Shown here piece after piece: positions 33,475-42,434 of a stretch of DNA of 64,000 nt. Position 1 is the first letter of the stretch, and the number at the start of each line of letters is the position of its first letter. Under the pieces are notes generated by a model. That model was not told where the DNA came from. It searched no databases and saw nothing but the letters and a program-made list of their open reading frames with translations. The position numbers and the translations under genes are program-made. Origin of the DNA: Plantactinospora sp. BC1 (lineage in GTDB: Bacteria; Actinomycetota; Actinomycetes; Mycobacteriales; Micromonosporaceae); the NCBI RefSeq assembly GCF_003030345.1, contig NZ_CP028158.1, forward strand, positions 2,046,001 through 2,110,000, written 5' to 3'.

Positions 33475-35739
33475 TTACCGGGCCGCGCCGGTCCGGGCGG
33501 GCGCGGCACTCGACTCCGGGCGCAGCGGGAAGTGGCACGCCACCTGATGCACGTCGCCGGCCAGCGGCGGCTCCGTCTGGCAGATCTCGGCCGCGATCGG
33601 GCAGCGGGTACGGAACCGGCACCCGGTCGGCGGGTTCAGCGCGCTCGGCAGCTCACCCCGGATCGTCATGCTCTCCCGGTCCGTCGCGGCGGCATCGGGG
33701 CGGGCTGACGGGACCGCGTCGATCAGCGCCTGGGTGTACGGGTGCCGCGCCGATCGGACCACGTCGTGCGCCGGACCGACCTCGACGAGCTTGCCCAGGT
33801 ACATCACCCCGACCCGGTCCGACATGTAGTCGACGACGGAGAGGTCGTGACTGATGAAGACGTACGCCAGGCCGAGTTCGCGTTGCAGGTCCCGCATCAG
33901 GTTGAGCACCTGCGCCTGGATCGAGACGTCGAGCGCGCTGACCGGCTCGTCCCCGACGATCAGCCGGGGTTGCAGGGCCAGTGACCGGGCCAGCCCGATG
34001 CGCTGCAACTGACCGCCGGAGAACTCGTGCGGATAGCGCTCCAGTACCCGTCGGGAGAGCCCGACCTGGTCGAGCAGGGTGCCGATCCGGGCCCGCCGGG
34101 CCGCCCCGTCGCCCACCTGCTGGATCTCCAGCGGCTCGGCCAGGATGGCGTCGACCCGCATCCGGGGGTTCATCGCCGCGTAGCTGTCCTGGAACATCAA
34201 CTGGACCTGCCGGTGCATCCGGCGCCGCTCCCGCCGGCCAAGGGTCGCGATGTCGGTACCGTCCAGCACGATCCGCCCCGCCGTCGGCCGCTCCAGCCCG
34301 ACCACCAGCCGGCCCACGGTCGACTTGCCGCACCCGGACTCGCCCACCAGCCCGAAGGTCTCGCCGGGATGGACGTCCAGCGACACCCCGGCGACCGCGC
34401 TCACCTGCCCGGCGGCCCGGCGCAGCAACCCGGCACCGCTCGCCGGGTAGTCCTTGACCAGCTCGCGGACCGAGAGGATCGGTGCCGGTGAGACCGGCCG
34501 GGACTCCGTTGTCCCAACCGGCCCGCCCGGACGGAGCGCCGGTGCCGGCTCGTCCGCCCGGAGCGTCACCGCCTCGACCGGCCCGGCCCCCTCGACCGGC
34601 CCGGCCCCCTCGACCGGCCCGGTCGACTCGTCCCGCCCCGTCGACTCGTTCCGCCCGGTCGGCTCGTCCCGCCCGGTCGGCTCCACCGGTCCGGTCGCCG
34701 GCTCGGCGGAGGTGCCGGTCGGCGGGGCCACCGGGTGCAGGCAGGCGTACTGGTGCCGGCCGGCGGTCAGGGCCACCTCGGTGGTCCGGCACTCCTCGGT
34801 GGCGTACCGGCACCGGGGTGCGAACCGGCAGCCGGTGAGCGGTCGGGACAGGTCCGGCGGCAGGCCGGGGATGCTGTAGAGCCGGGCGTCCGGCTCCCGG
34901 GTGGCCGACTCCGGCAGCGCCTCCATCAGCGCCTCGGTGTAGCGGTGCCGGGGTGACCGGAAGAGTTCACCGGTGGTGGCGGTCTCGACCACCCGGCCGG
35001 CGTACATCACCGCGACCCGGTCGGCCCGGCCGGCGATCACCCCCAGGTCGTGGGTGACCAGCACGACCGCCATCCCGAAGTCCTCCCGCAGGTCGTCGAT
35101 GAGTTCGAGGATCTGCCGCTGGGTGGTCACGTCCAGCGCGGTGGTCGGCTCGTCCGCGATGAGCAGCCGGGGCGAGCAGACCAGCGCCATCGCGATCGCG
35201 ACCCGCTGCCGCATCCCGCCGGAGAGTTCGTGCGGATAGTTGTCGACCACCCTGTCCGGGCGGGGCATCCCGACCCGCCGCAGGATGTCGATCGCCCGCT
35301 CCCGAGCCTGCGCCCTGCCGACGCCCTGGTGCACCCGCAGCGGCTCGGCGACCTGGACGCCGATCCGCATCGTCGGGTTCAGCGAGGTCAGCGGGTCCTG
35401 GAAGACCATGCCCATCCGGACGCCCCGGATCCGGCGTACCTCCTGCGGTGGCAGCGACCGCAGGTCGCGGCCCTCGAAGAGGATCTCGCCGCCGACGACC
35501 TCGCCGCCCGACGGCAGCAGGCCCATCACCGACAGTGCGGTCATCGTCTTTCCGCTGCCCGACTCGCCCACGATGCCGAGGGTCTCCCCCGGCCGGACCT
35601 CCAGGCTGACGTCGTCCAGGGCGTGCACGACGCCGCGCCGCAGCGCGATGTCGGTACGCAGGTGCCGCAACTCCAGCAGCGGGCCGGATTCCCCGGACGC
35701 CCCTGCCGGCGCGGCCGTCGAGTCGATCGGTGCGCTCAT
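33475..35739 (-). CDS. Fused dipeptide/oligopeptide ABC ATPase (DppD-DppF in one chain)
   Basis: A 754-residue protein with two full ATPase domains of the peptide/nickel importer class. The first half has Walker A GESGSGKT, LSGGMRQRVAIAM and LLIADEPTTALD and ends with the oligopeptide C-terminal Cys region (CRFAPRCRYATEECR). The second has GESGCGKST, FSGGQLQRIGLARSL and LIVGDEPVSALD and ends with CRFRTRCPIAAEICQ. Such Cys clusters are known in DppD/DppF. The halves are joined by a ~75-residue repetitive linker of Thr-Gly-Arg-Asp/Glu and Gly-Pro-Val-Glu hexads. It serves as a single-chain heterodimeric motor for the permeases encoded upstream. Confidence 0.95.
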   Translation of the reverse strand: MSAPIDSTAAPAGASGESGPLLELRHLRTDIALRRGVVHALDDVSLEVRPGETLGIVGESGSGKTMTALSVMGLLPSGGEVVGGEILFEGRDLRSLPPQEVRRIRGVRMGMVFQDPLTSLNPTMRIGVQVAEPLRVHQGVGRAQARERAIDILRRVGMPRPDRVVDNYPHELSGGMRQRVAIAMALVCSPRLLIADEPTTALDVTTQRQILELIDDLREDFGMAVVLVTHDLGVIAGRADRVAVMYAGRVVETATTGELFRSPRHRYTEALMEALPESATREPDARLYSIPGLPPDLSRPLTGCRFAPRCRYATEECRTTEVALTAGRHQYACLHPVAPPTGTSAEPATGPVEPTGRDEPTGRNESTGRDESTGPVEGAGPVEGAGPVEAVTLRADEPAPALRPGGPVGTTESRPVSPAPILSVRELVKDYPASGAGLLRRAAGQVSAVAGVSLDVHPGETFGLVGESGCGKSTVGRLVVGLERPTAGRIVLDGTDIATLGRRERRRMHRQVQLMFQDSYAAMNPRMRVDAILAEPLEIQQVGDGAARRARIGTLLDQVGLSRRVLERYPHEFSGGQLQRIGLARSLALQPRLIVGDEPVSALDVSIQAQVLNLMRDLQRELGLAYVFISHDLSVVDYMSDRVGVMYLGKLVEVGPAHDVVRSARHPYTQALIDAVPSARPDAAATDRESMTIRGELPSALNPPTGCRFRTRCPIAAEICQTEPPLAGDVHQVACHFPLRPESSAAPARTGAAR
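34574..34690 (-). repeat. 18-base tandem repeats in the inter-domain linker
   Basis: Two related 18-base units alternate as blocks: about three copies of CCCTCGACCGGCCCGGCC, then about four copies of a GTCGACTCGTCCCGCCCG-type unit. They encode six-residue repeats in the linker between the fused ATPase domains, so linker length can vary by slippage without losing frame. Confidence 0.7.
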
Positions 35740-35752
35740 TCCCCCACTCCCC

Positions 35753-36676
35753 CTAGCGTCGCCGGAGGCGGACCTCGAAGGCGTCCCTCAACCCGTCGCC
35801 CATGAAGTTGAAGGCGAGCACGATGAGGATGATGGCGATTCCGGGCGGATACAGCAGCCACCAGTGGCCGCTGTAGGTGTCCGCCAGCCCGTCCGAGAGC
35901 ATCCCGCCCCAGTTCGCGGCCGGTGGCGGGACGCCGAGGCCGAGGAAGGAGAGGTAGGCGACGTAGAGGATGGCGTCGGCGACCTGGAAGGTCGCGTTCA
36001 CGATCACCGTGCCGATGGCGTTCGGCACGATGTGCCGGCGTACCGCCCGGCCGCCGGTGCCGCCCATCCCCCGCATCGCGTGGACGTACTCCCGGGAGCG
36101 CAGCGTCAACGCCTCGCCCCGGACGAGCCGGGCCGGGCCGAGCCAGGCGAAGGCGCCGATGATGACGATCAGCATCGGTACGCTCGGCGTGACGATCGCG
36201 GCCAGCAGCATGAAGAGGAAGAGCGACGGGATCGACATCATCGCGTCGACCACCCGCATCATCGCGGCGTCCACCCAGCCGCCGACGAAACCGGCGACGG
36301 CGCCCCAGAGCGTGCCGAGGAAGGTGGCGAGGATCCCCGCCGCGAGCCCGACCACGATCGAGGTCTGCCCGCCGAGCATCAGCCGGCCGAGCTGGTCGTA
36401 GCCGACCCCGTCGGTGCCGAGCGGGTGACCGGAGCCCGGTGCCAGGTGTACCCGGGTGAGGTCGGTGTGCACCTGGTCGGTGTGGTAGAAGATCGGCCCG
36501 AGGAAGCAGACCCCGGCGAGCAGCACGAAGAGCCCGAGGCCGACCAGGGCCAGCCGGTTCTCGCAGAAGACCGCGACCCCCTGCCGCCAGAGGCCGCGTA
36601 CCGGGGCGTCGTCGGGGGCGGCCGGCTGCGGTGCGCCCACCGGTGGGGTCGGCGCCAGTTCGGTCAGGGTGGTCAC
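35753..36676 (-). CDS. Dipeptide/oligopeptide ABC permease, DppC type
   Basis: A 307-residue permease with a proline-rich cytoplasmic leader (1-25), a first span at about 43-63, then a periplasmic loop with the HPLGTDGVGYDQLGRLMLGG block that is diagnostic for DppC/OppC, and the EAA-like loop YVHAMRGMGGTGGRAVRRHIVPNAIG. Its ATG overlaps the stop of the DppB-type gene by four bases. With DppB it forms the channel for a peptide-like solute. Confidence 0.95.
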   Translation of the reverse strand: MTTLTELAPTPPVGAPQPAAPDDAPVRGLWRQGVAVFCENRLALVGLGLFVLLAGVCFLGPIFYHTDQVHTDLTRVHLAPGSGHPLGTDGVGYDQLGRLMLGGQTSIVVGLAAGILATFLGTLWGAVAGFVGGWVDAAMMRVVDAMMSIPSLFLFMLLAAIVTPSVPMLIVIIGAFAWLGPARLVRGEALTLRSREYVHAMRGMGGTGGRAVRRHIVPNAIGTVIVNATFQVADAILYVAYLSFLGLGVPPPAANWGGMLSDGLADTYSGHWWLLYPPGIAIILIVLAFNFMGDGLRDAFEVRLRRR

Positions 36677-37632
36677 GAGGTGCTCCCCCGGAGTCGTACC
36701 CGCGGGTCGACCGCGGCGTAGAGCAGGTCGGCGATCAGCGCGCCGAGCACCGTCGCCACCGAGATGATCAGGGTGACCCCGAGCAGGATCGGGAAGTCAC
36801 GCTTGAGTGCCGCCTGCCAGAAGAGTTGTCCCATGCCGGGGAAGTTGAACAGCGACTCCACCACCAGGGCACCGCTGAACAGCGCCGGCAGGTACATCCC
36901 GAGCAGGGTGATGACCGGGAAGAGCCCGTTGCGCAGGGTGTGTCGGACCACGACCCGCCGCTCGGAGAGGCCCTTGCTGCGGGCCGTCCGGACGTAGTTC
37001 TCGTTGAGGTTGTCGACCATCGAGGAGCGGACGTAGCGCGAGTAGACCGCGATGGTGACGATCGCCAGGGTGACGGTGGGCAGCACCAGCCCGGCCGGGT
37101 CGGCCAGCACCTCGCCGACGGTGAAGCCCTGCGGCGCCTCCGGCGGCAGGATCGGCCAGACCTGCGAGAAGAGGATTATCAGCATCAGGCCCATGAAGAA
37201 GATCGGGGTGGCGTACGCCAGCAGCGACAGCGAGGTGATGGTGTAGTCCGGCCAGCGGTTGCGGCGCACCGCCTGGATCACCCCGAGCGGGATCGCCACC
37301 ACGATCGCCAGCAGGGTGGAGAGCAGCGACAGCACCATGGTCTTCGGCAGCCGCTGGGTGATCGCCTCGGTGACCGACTGGTTGAGCTGGAACGAGTAGC
37401 CGAGGTCGCCGTGCAGCAGGCGCTGCACGTACATGCCGTACTGCTGGATCCAGGGCCGGTCGTAGCCCATCTCGTGGTTGAACGCGGCCAACTGCTCCAG
37501 CGTCGCCTCCTTGCCCAGCGTCGCCCGGGCCGCACCGCCGGGCAGCAGGTGCAGCAGGACGAAGGCGATCACGGTGACGAGCACGACGACGATGAGAGCC
37601 TGGCCCAGGCGCGTGACGAGGTACCGGACCAC
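36673..37632 (-). CDS. Dipeptide/oligopeptide ABC permease, DppB type
   Basis: A 319-residue permease starting MVRYLVTRLGQALIVVVLVTVIAF, with GDLGYSFQLNQSVTEAI after the first periplasmic segment and the EAA loop YVRTARSKGLSERRVVVRHTLRNG, all typical of DppB/OppB. About six membrane spans. It lies 80 bases downstream of the binding-protein gene, and a strong hairpin occupies that gap. Confidence 0.95.
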   Translation of the reverse strand: MVRYLVTRLGQALIVVVLVTVIAFVLLHLLPGGAARATLGKEATLEQLAAFNHEMGYDRPWIQQYGMYVQRLLHGDLGYSFQLNQSVTEAITQRLPKTMVLSLLSTLLAIVVAIPLGVIQAVRRNRWPDYTITSLSLLAYATPIFFMGLMLIILFSQVWPILPPEAPQGFTVGEVLADPAGLVLPTVTLAIVTIAVYSRYVRSSMVDNLNENYVRTARSKGLSERRVVVRHTLRNGLFPVITLLGMYLPALFSGALVVESLFNFPGMGQLFWQAALKRDFPILLGVTLIISVATVLGALIADLLYAAVDPRVRLRGSTS

Positions 37633-37655
37633 TGGCGGATCCCTCCCCGGTCGGG

Positions 37656-37692
37656 GGCTCCGACGGCACCCGCTGGGGGCACCGCCGGAGCC
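37656..37692 (-). terminator. Hairpin between binding-protein and permease genes
   Basis: An 11-base stem with one mismatch (37656-37666 against 37682-37692). On the transcript it immediately follows the binding-protein stop codon. Such elements usually let extra binding protein be made by partial termination or 3' protection of the first cistron. Confidence 0.6.
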
Positions 37693-37712
37693 GGACGGTC
37701 AGTGACTGCCGA

Positions 37713-39518
37713 CTACTTCCAGGACCAGTCCTGGAAGTACATGTTGTTCATCGGGTCCTGCGGTTCGACGCCCTGCAACCCGGACTTGTACGCCGAGATC
37801 TGGAACACCGGGTTCGGCATCCAGAGCACCGGCAGGTCCCTGGCGAGGAAGTCGTTGTACGCCTTCAGCGCGGTGTCGTCGGCGCTGAACTGGGTCGCCT
37901 CGATGAGCTGGTCGGCCTGCGGGTTGCTGTAGCTGCCCAGGTTGACCGGGGCGTCGGTGGCGAAGAGCCGCTCGCCGCTGGCGAAGGCCGGGTAGTACCA
38001 GCTGCCCTGGGAGCCGAAGAAGGACATGTCCCAGGTGCAGGTCGCCTCGGTCGGCTTGCAGGCCGGGGTGACCGCGACCGAGTCCGGCACCTCCTTGATG
38101 GTCAGCTCGATGCCGAGCTTGGCCATCTGGGACTTGATCTCGGCGAACATCTTGGTGGTGGCGGCGAAGCCGCTCTGGCTGGTCACCGTGAAGGCCAGCG
38201 GGGTGCCGGCGGCGATGCCCTGGCCGCACTGGTTCGCCCCGGTGCCCGGGGTCTGGCAGGTGGTCTGACCGTCCGGGGTGACCTTCCAACCGTGGCTCTC
38301 CAGCAGTTCCTTCGCTTTGGTCGGGTCGAAGGAGTAGACGCAGCCGTTCTCGGCCGAGCCGGCGGTGCCGGGCTTGAGCGGCACCGGGCCGCAGGTCGGC
38401 TCGGCCATGCCGGACCAGATGACCTTGTTGATGGTCGGCTGGTCGATCAGCATCTGCATCGCCTGGCGCAGGTAGTCCTGCTTGAACAGCACGCCCGTCT
38501 TCGGGTTGTTGAAGTTGAGCTGGAGGTAGGTGATCGACCAGCCGTACCAGGGCGCGACCCGGTAGTCCTTGGACTCCAGGTACGACTTCTGGGAGAGGTT
38601 GGCCGCCGGTACGTAGCCGTAGTCGATCTCACCGGCCCGGAGCACGTTGAACTCGGCGTCGTCGCTGGTGAACGGCCGCAGCACGATCTTCGACAGCTTC
38701 GGCTTGTCGGTGCCGGAGTAGTTCGGCTGGGCGGCGAGCACGACCTCGCCGTTCGGGACGTACTTCTCCAGCTTCCAGGGGCCGCTGTTGACCTTCCAGA
38801 GGTCGTTCGTCGCGTACGTCTTGGGGTCCTTCGATGCCGCGACCAGGAAGTCGAAGACCTTCCTGGCCCCTTCCGGGGTCTTGTCCAGGTCGCTCACGCT
38901 CGCGGTGGCGGAGTCCCTGTCCCAGACGTGCTGCGGCATCGGAGTGATCCGGTTGAGCTGGTTCCCGACGAACCAGGCGGTGTTGTAGGCCTGGGTCGTC
39001 GTCACCGAGAAGGTCTTCGCGTCCTTGATCGTCCAGGCGGCGATGTTGTCCGGGAAGCCGCCCTTGCGGTAGGAGGCCCACTTGTCCTTGTTCGCCGTGA
39101 CGACGTTCCACCAGAAGTCGATGTCCCGGGTGGTGATCGGCTTGCCGTCGGACCAGGTGTTGTCCTTCAGCGTGATCGTCAGGGTCTTGCCGCCGTCGCT
39201 CACCTCGGGCGGGTTGGCCAGCGACCGCTCGGTGTCGATGTTGTACTTCGCCGACCCGTCGAGCTTGTACTGGTACAGCGGCCGGTACTGCGCCGAGCCG
39301 AAGATCTGGTTCTCGCCCTGGGTGAAGCCGGGGGCCGAGATGGGCAGGATCCAGTTCGGGGTCCGGAAGGCGACGGTCGCGGTGTCCCTGCCCTGACTTC
39401 CGCCCTTCCCCGACGAACTGCTGTCGCCGCCACAGGCGGCGAGGCCCAACCCGAGGGCGAGCGCACTGGCCACGGCGACGGTGCCGCGGAGTGCGCCCCG
39501 GTGGAATCTGCTCCTCAT
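37713..39518 (-). CDS. Peptide/nickel-type ABC solute-binding lipoprotein (SBP family 5)
   Basis: A 601-residue class C binding protein. It has a signal peptide with lipobox LAACG (Cys about residue 29), the SBP_bac_5 core with YRPLYQYKLDG, KTLTITLKDNTWSDGKPITTRD and LRQAMQMLIDQPTINK, and an extra-long C-terminal lobe. Several Cys in the C-terminal half (SAENGCVYSF, TTCQTPG, ANQCGQG, TPACKPTEATCTW) could form disulphides. It is first in the importer operon and transcribed divergently from the ROK repressor; the shared 285-base region has a perfect inverted repeat. Confidence 0.94.
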   Translation of the reverse strand: MRSRFHRGALRGTVAVASALALGLGLAACGGDSSSSGKGGSQGRDTATVAFRTPNWILPISAPGFTQGENQIFGSAQYRPLYQYKLDGSAKYNIDTERSLANPPEVSDGGKTLTITLKDNTWSDGKPITTRDIDFWWNVVTANKDKWASYRKGGFPDNIAAWTIKDAKTFSVTTTQAYNTAWFVGNQLNRITPMPQHVWDRDSATASVSDLDKTPEGARKVFDFLVAASKDPKTYATNDLWKVNSGPWKLEKYVPNGEVVLAAQPNYSGTDKPKLSKIVLRPFTSDDAEFNVLRAGEIDYGYVPAANLSQKSYLESKDYRVAPWYGWSITYLQLNFNNPKTGVLFKQDYLRQAMQMLIDQPTINKVIWSGMAEPTCGPVPLKPGTAGSAENGCVYSFDPTKAKELLESHGWKVTPDGQTTCQTPGTGANQCGQGIAAGTPLAFTVTSQSGFAATTKMFAEIKSQMAKLGIELTIKEVPDSVAVTPACKPTEATCTWDMSFFGSQGSWYYPAFASGERLFATDAPVNLGSYSNPQADQLIEATQFSADDTALKAYNDFLARDLPVLWMPNPVFQISAYKSGLQGVEPQDPMNNMYFQDWSWK

Positions 39519-39627
39519 GAGTCTCCTCGATCGATGTGCACGTGCCCCGCGTCGCCGGGCGCGTTCGGCGCCGCGTCCAGCCTGCGCGCTTCCCGAGCGA
39601 TCAATGCGGAGAATGTATAGGCGATTA

Positions 39628-39647
39628 AGTTTCGCGTCAACGAAACT
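39628..39647. promoter_or_regulatory. Probable ROK-repressor operator in the divergent promoter region
   Basis: A perfect inverted repeat AGTTTCG-6-CGAAACT stands in an AT-rich patch between the divergent binding-protein and ROK-regulator genes. ROK/NagC/XylR-type repressors bind similar TTT/AAA-arm palindromes. No second copy was found in the window by eye. Confidence 0.6.
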
Positions 39648-39803
39648 AACCCACTTCCTTCGGGGACTTTCATCAGGATAGGATCAAAGCCGCCGAAGCA
39701 TCGTCCGGAGTTCGCCGACCGCTACCCTTCGCGGTGATCCCCGTCCCGTGCCTGGCGGTAGCCGCGAGGGAACCCGGACGATCCGGCTGGAAGAAGGAGA
39801 GGT

Positions 39804-40952
39804 ATGTCGGACCCGTCGATCTCCGCCACCCTGCGCGACCAGACGCTCAACCTGCTGGCCAGCGGCGAGGCCACCTCCCGGGCCGACCTCGTCGAGGCGT
39901 TGCAGGTGGCGCCCTCGACCGTCACCGGAGTGGTGCGCCGGCTGCTGGAGGAGGGCGCCATCCTGGAGGAGGGCGTCGGCCGCTCCACCGGCGGGCGACG
40001 GCCCCGGATCCTGCGGCTGCGGGAACCCTCCGGCGTCTTCGCGGTCGCCGAACTCGGCGCCCGGCACGCCCGGGTCGGCCTCAGCACCCCGAACGGCCGG
40101 CTGCTCGCGACCGAGGAGATCGCCATCGACATCGCCGCCGGCCCCGGCGAGGTCTTCGAGGTGGTCGGCACCGCCTTCACCCGACTCCGCACCGCCACCG
40201 CACCCGGTCAGGCACTACTCGGCGTCGGCGCCGCCATGCCCGGCCCGGTCGCGTTCCCCCGGGGCCGGCTGGTCGGCCCCGCCCGGATGCCGGGCTGGAG
40301 CGGCGTCGACGCCCAGGCCGAACTCGGGGCCCGCTTCGACGTACCGGTGGTGATCGACAACGACGCCAAGGCGGCGGCGATCGGCGAGTACGTCACCCGG
40401 GGCCGGGACACCGGCGACATGATCTACGTCAAGGCCGGTACCGGCATCGGCGGCTGCCTGGTCAGCGGCGGTCAGGTCTACCGGGGCGGCCGGGGACTCA
40501 GCGGCGACGTCACCCACGTACGGGTGGCCGACAGCGGCGAACGGCAGTGCTCCTGCGGCAGCCGGGGCTGCCTGGAGACCGTCGCCAGCGGCGCCGCGCT
40601 CGCCGCCCAGCTCGCCGAGCAGGGCCAGCCGATCACCGGTACCCGGGACGTCATCGGCGCGGTCGTCGACGCCGAGCCGGCCGCGGTGACGCTGGTACGC
40701 CGGGCCGGCGGGCTGCTCGGGGTGGCCCTCTCCGGACTGGTCAACTTCCTCAACCCCGACGCCGTGGTCATCGGCGGAGCCCTCTCCAGCCTCGACGTCT
40801 ACGTCGCGGCGGCCCGGGGCATGCTCTACGAGCGGTGCCTGCCGTCGATGACCCAGTCCCTTTCCATCGAGGCCAGCGTCGCCGGCCCGGATGCCGGCCT
40901 GGTCGGCCTCGGGCATCTGGTCCGCGCCGCGGCCGACGCCCGACCCGCCTGA
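39804..40952 (+). CDS. ROK-family transcriptional repressor
   Basis: A 382-residue regulator with an N-terminal MarR-like winged helix (about 12-65; LLASGEATSRADLVEALQVAPSTVTGVVRRLL) fused to a ROK sugar-binding fold. The latter retains the ATPase-like glycine loops (VKAGTGIGG) and the zinc signature CSCGSRGCLE, so it should sense a sugar or amino-sugar. AAGGAGAGGT stands just before the ATG. It is divergent from the peptide importer and co-directional with the metallopeptidase and kinase genes. Confidence 0.94.
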   Translation: MSDPSISATLRDQTLNLLASGEATSRADLVEALQVAPSTVTGVVRRLLEEGAILEEGVGRSTGGRRPRILRLREPSGVFAVAELGARHARVGLSTPNGRLLATEEIAIDIAAGPGEVFEVVGTAFTRLRTATAPGQALLGVGAAMPGPVAFPRGRLVGPARMPGWSGVDAQAELGARFDVPVVIDNDAKAAAIGEYVTRGRDTGDMIYVKAGTGIGGCLVSGGQVYRGGRGLSGDVTHVRVADSGERQCSCGSRGCLETVASGAALAAQLAEQGQPITGTRDVIGAVVDAEPAAVTLVRRAGGLLGVALSGLVNFLNPDAVVIGGALSSLDVYVAAARGMLYERCLPSMTQSLSIEASVAGPDAGLVGLGHLVRAAADARPA

Positions 40953-40964
40953 GGAGTTCCACCC

Positions 40965-42434
40965 GTGCACCGTCCCCTGCGGATCGCCATCGGCGGCATC
41001 CACATCGAGTCCAGCACCTTCTCGCCGCACCTGAGCACCGCCGACGACTTCGAGGTCACCCGGGGCGACGCGCTGCTGGCCCGCTACGCCTGGCTCTCCC
41101 CGGCCCAGCCGTGGGCCGCCGACGTCGAGTGGCTGCCGCTGGTGCACGCCCGGGCACTGCCCGGCGGCGCGGTCGACCCGGCCAGCTACGACGCCTGGAC
41201 CGCCGAGATCGTCGACGGGCTCGCCCGACTCGGCCCGGTCGACGGGATGCTCCTGGACATCCACGGCGCGATGAGCGTGGTCGGCCGGACCGACGCCGAG
41301 GGCGACCTGGTCACCGCGATCCGGTCGACGATCGGGCCGGAGCCGTACGTCTCGGCCGCGATGGACCTGCACGGCAACGTCTCGCCGACGCTCTTCACCG
41401 GCTGCGACCTGCTCACCTGCTACCGCACCGCGCCGCACGTCGACGTCTGGGAGACCCGCGAGCGGGCGGCCCGCAACCTGGTCGAGGCGCTGCGCCGGGG
41501 CGAGCGCCCGCACAAGGCCCTGGTGCACGTGCCGATCCTGCTGCCCGGCGAGATGACCAGCACGAGGGTCGAACCGGCGCGCGGGCTCTACGCCCGGATC
41601 CCCGAGATCGAGTCCCGGGACGGGATCGTCGACGCCGCGATCTGGATCGGCTTCGCCTGGGCCGACCAGCCCCGCTGCCGGGGCGCGGTGGTGGTCACCG
41701 GCACCGACGCCGCCGCCGCGACCAGCGCGGCCCGGGAACTCGGCGAGCACTTCTGGGCGGCCCGCGACGAGTTCGCCTTCGTCGCACCGACCGGCAGCCT
41801 GGACGAGTGCCTCGACACGGCACTGGTCGCGGTCAAGGAGCCGGAGCGGCGGCCGTTCTTCGTCAGCGACTCCGGCGACAACCCGGGAGCCGGCGGCGCC
41901 GACGACGTCACCTACGCGCTGGCCCGGATGCTCGCCCGGCCGGAGATCCGGGACGGCGAGGTCCGCGCCGTGTACGCCTCGCTGGTCGACCCGGACGCCG
42001 TGGCACAGCTCGCCGACCAGCCGACCGGCACCCCGGTCAGCGTCCCGGTGGGCGGCCGGATCGACACCCGGGACCCCGGTCCGGTACGCCTCGACGGCGT
42101 ACTGGAGGCGGTCGCCGAGGACCCCGACGGGGGGCGGTGCGTGAGCGTACGGGTGGGTGGGCTGAGCGTCTTCGTCACCTCGCGACGGATGCAGTACCGC
42201 CAACTCGCCTCGTACGCCCGCCTCGGCGTGCGGGTGCACGAGGTCGACCTGGTCGTGGTGAAGATCGGCTATCTCGAACCGGAGTTGTTCGAGGCGGCCG
42301 GGGACTGGCTGCTGGCGCTGACGCCGGGCGGGGTCGACCAGGACATCGAGCGGCTGCCGTACCAGCGGCTGTTGCGGCCGGTGTTCCCGCTGGACCGCGA
42401 CTTCGTCGCGGACCTGACCGTGGCGACCCGGTGA
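40965..42434 (+). CDS. M81-family metallopeptidase (microcystinase C/MlrC-like)
   Basis: A 489-residue zinc enzyme of the MlrC family. Family blocks are GGIHIESSTFSP at the N-terminus, LDIHGAM near residue 100, AMDLHGNVSPTLF near 125, YRTAPHVDVWET near 150, and the C-terminal domain motif SDSGDNPGAGGADD near 305. Family members hydrolyse unusual peptides, such as the linear tetrapeptide of microcystin, or related amides. It lies 12 bases after the ROK repressor and overlaps the kinase gene by four bases. The neighbouring peptide importer could supply its substrate. Confidence 0.92.
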   Translation: MHRPLRIAIGGIHIESSTFSPHLSTADDFEVTRGDALLARYAWLSPAQPWAADVEWLPLVHARALPGGAVDPASYDAWTAEIVDGLARLGPVDGMLLDIHGAMSVVGRTDAEGDLVTAIRSTIGPEPYVSAAMDLHGNVSPTLFTGCDLLTCYRTAPHVDVWETRERAARNLVEALRRGERPHKALVHVPILLPGEMTSTRVEPARGLYARIPEIESRDGIVDAAIWIGFAWADQPRCRGAVVVTGTDAAAATSAARELGEHFWAARDEFAFVAPTGSLDECLDTALVAVKEPERRPFFVSDSGDNPGAGGADDVTYALARMLARPEIRDGEVRAVYASLVDPDAVAQLADQPTGTPVSVPVGGRIDTRDPGPVRLDGVLEAVAEDPDGGRCVSVRVGGLSVFVTSRRMQYRQLASYARLGVRVHEVDLVVVKIGYLEPELFEAAGDWLLALTPGGVDQDIERLPYQRLLRPVFPLDRDFVADLTVATR

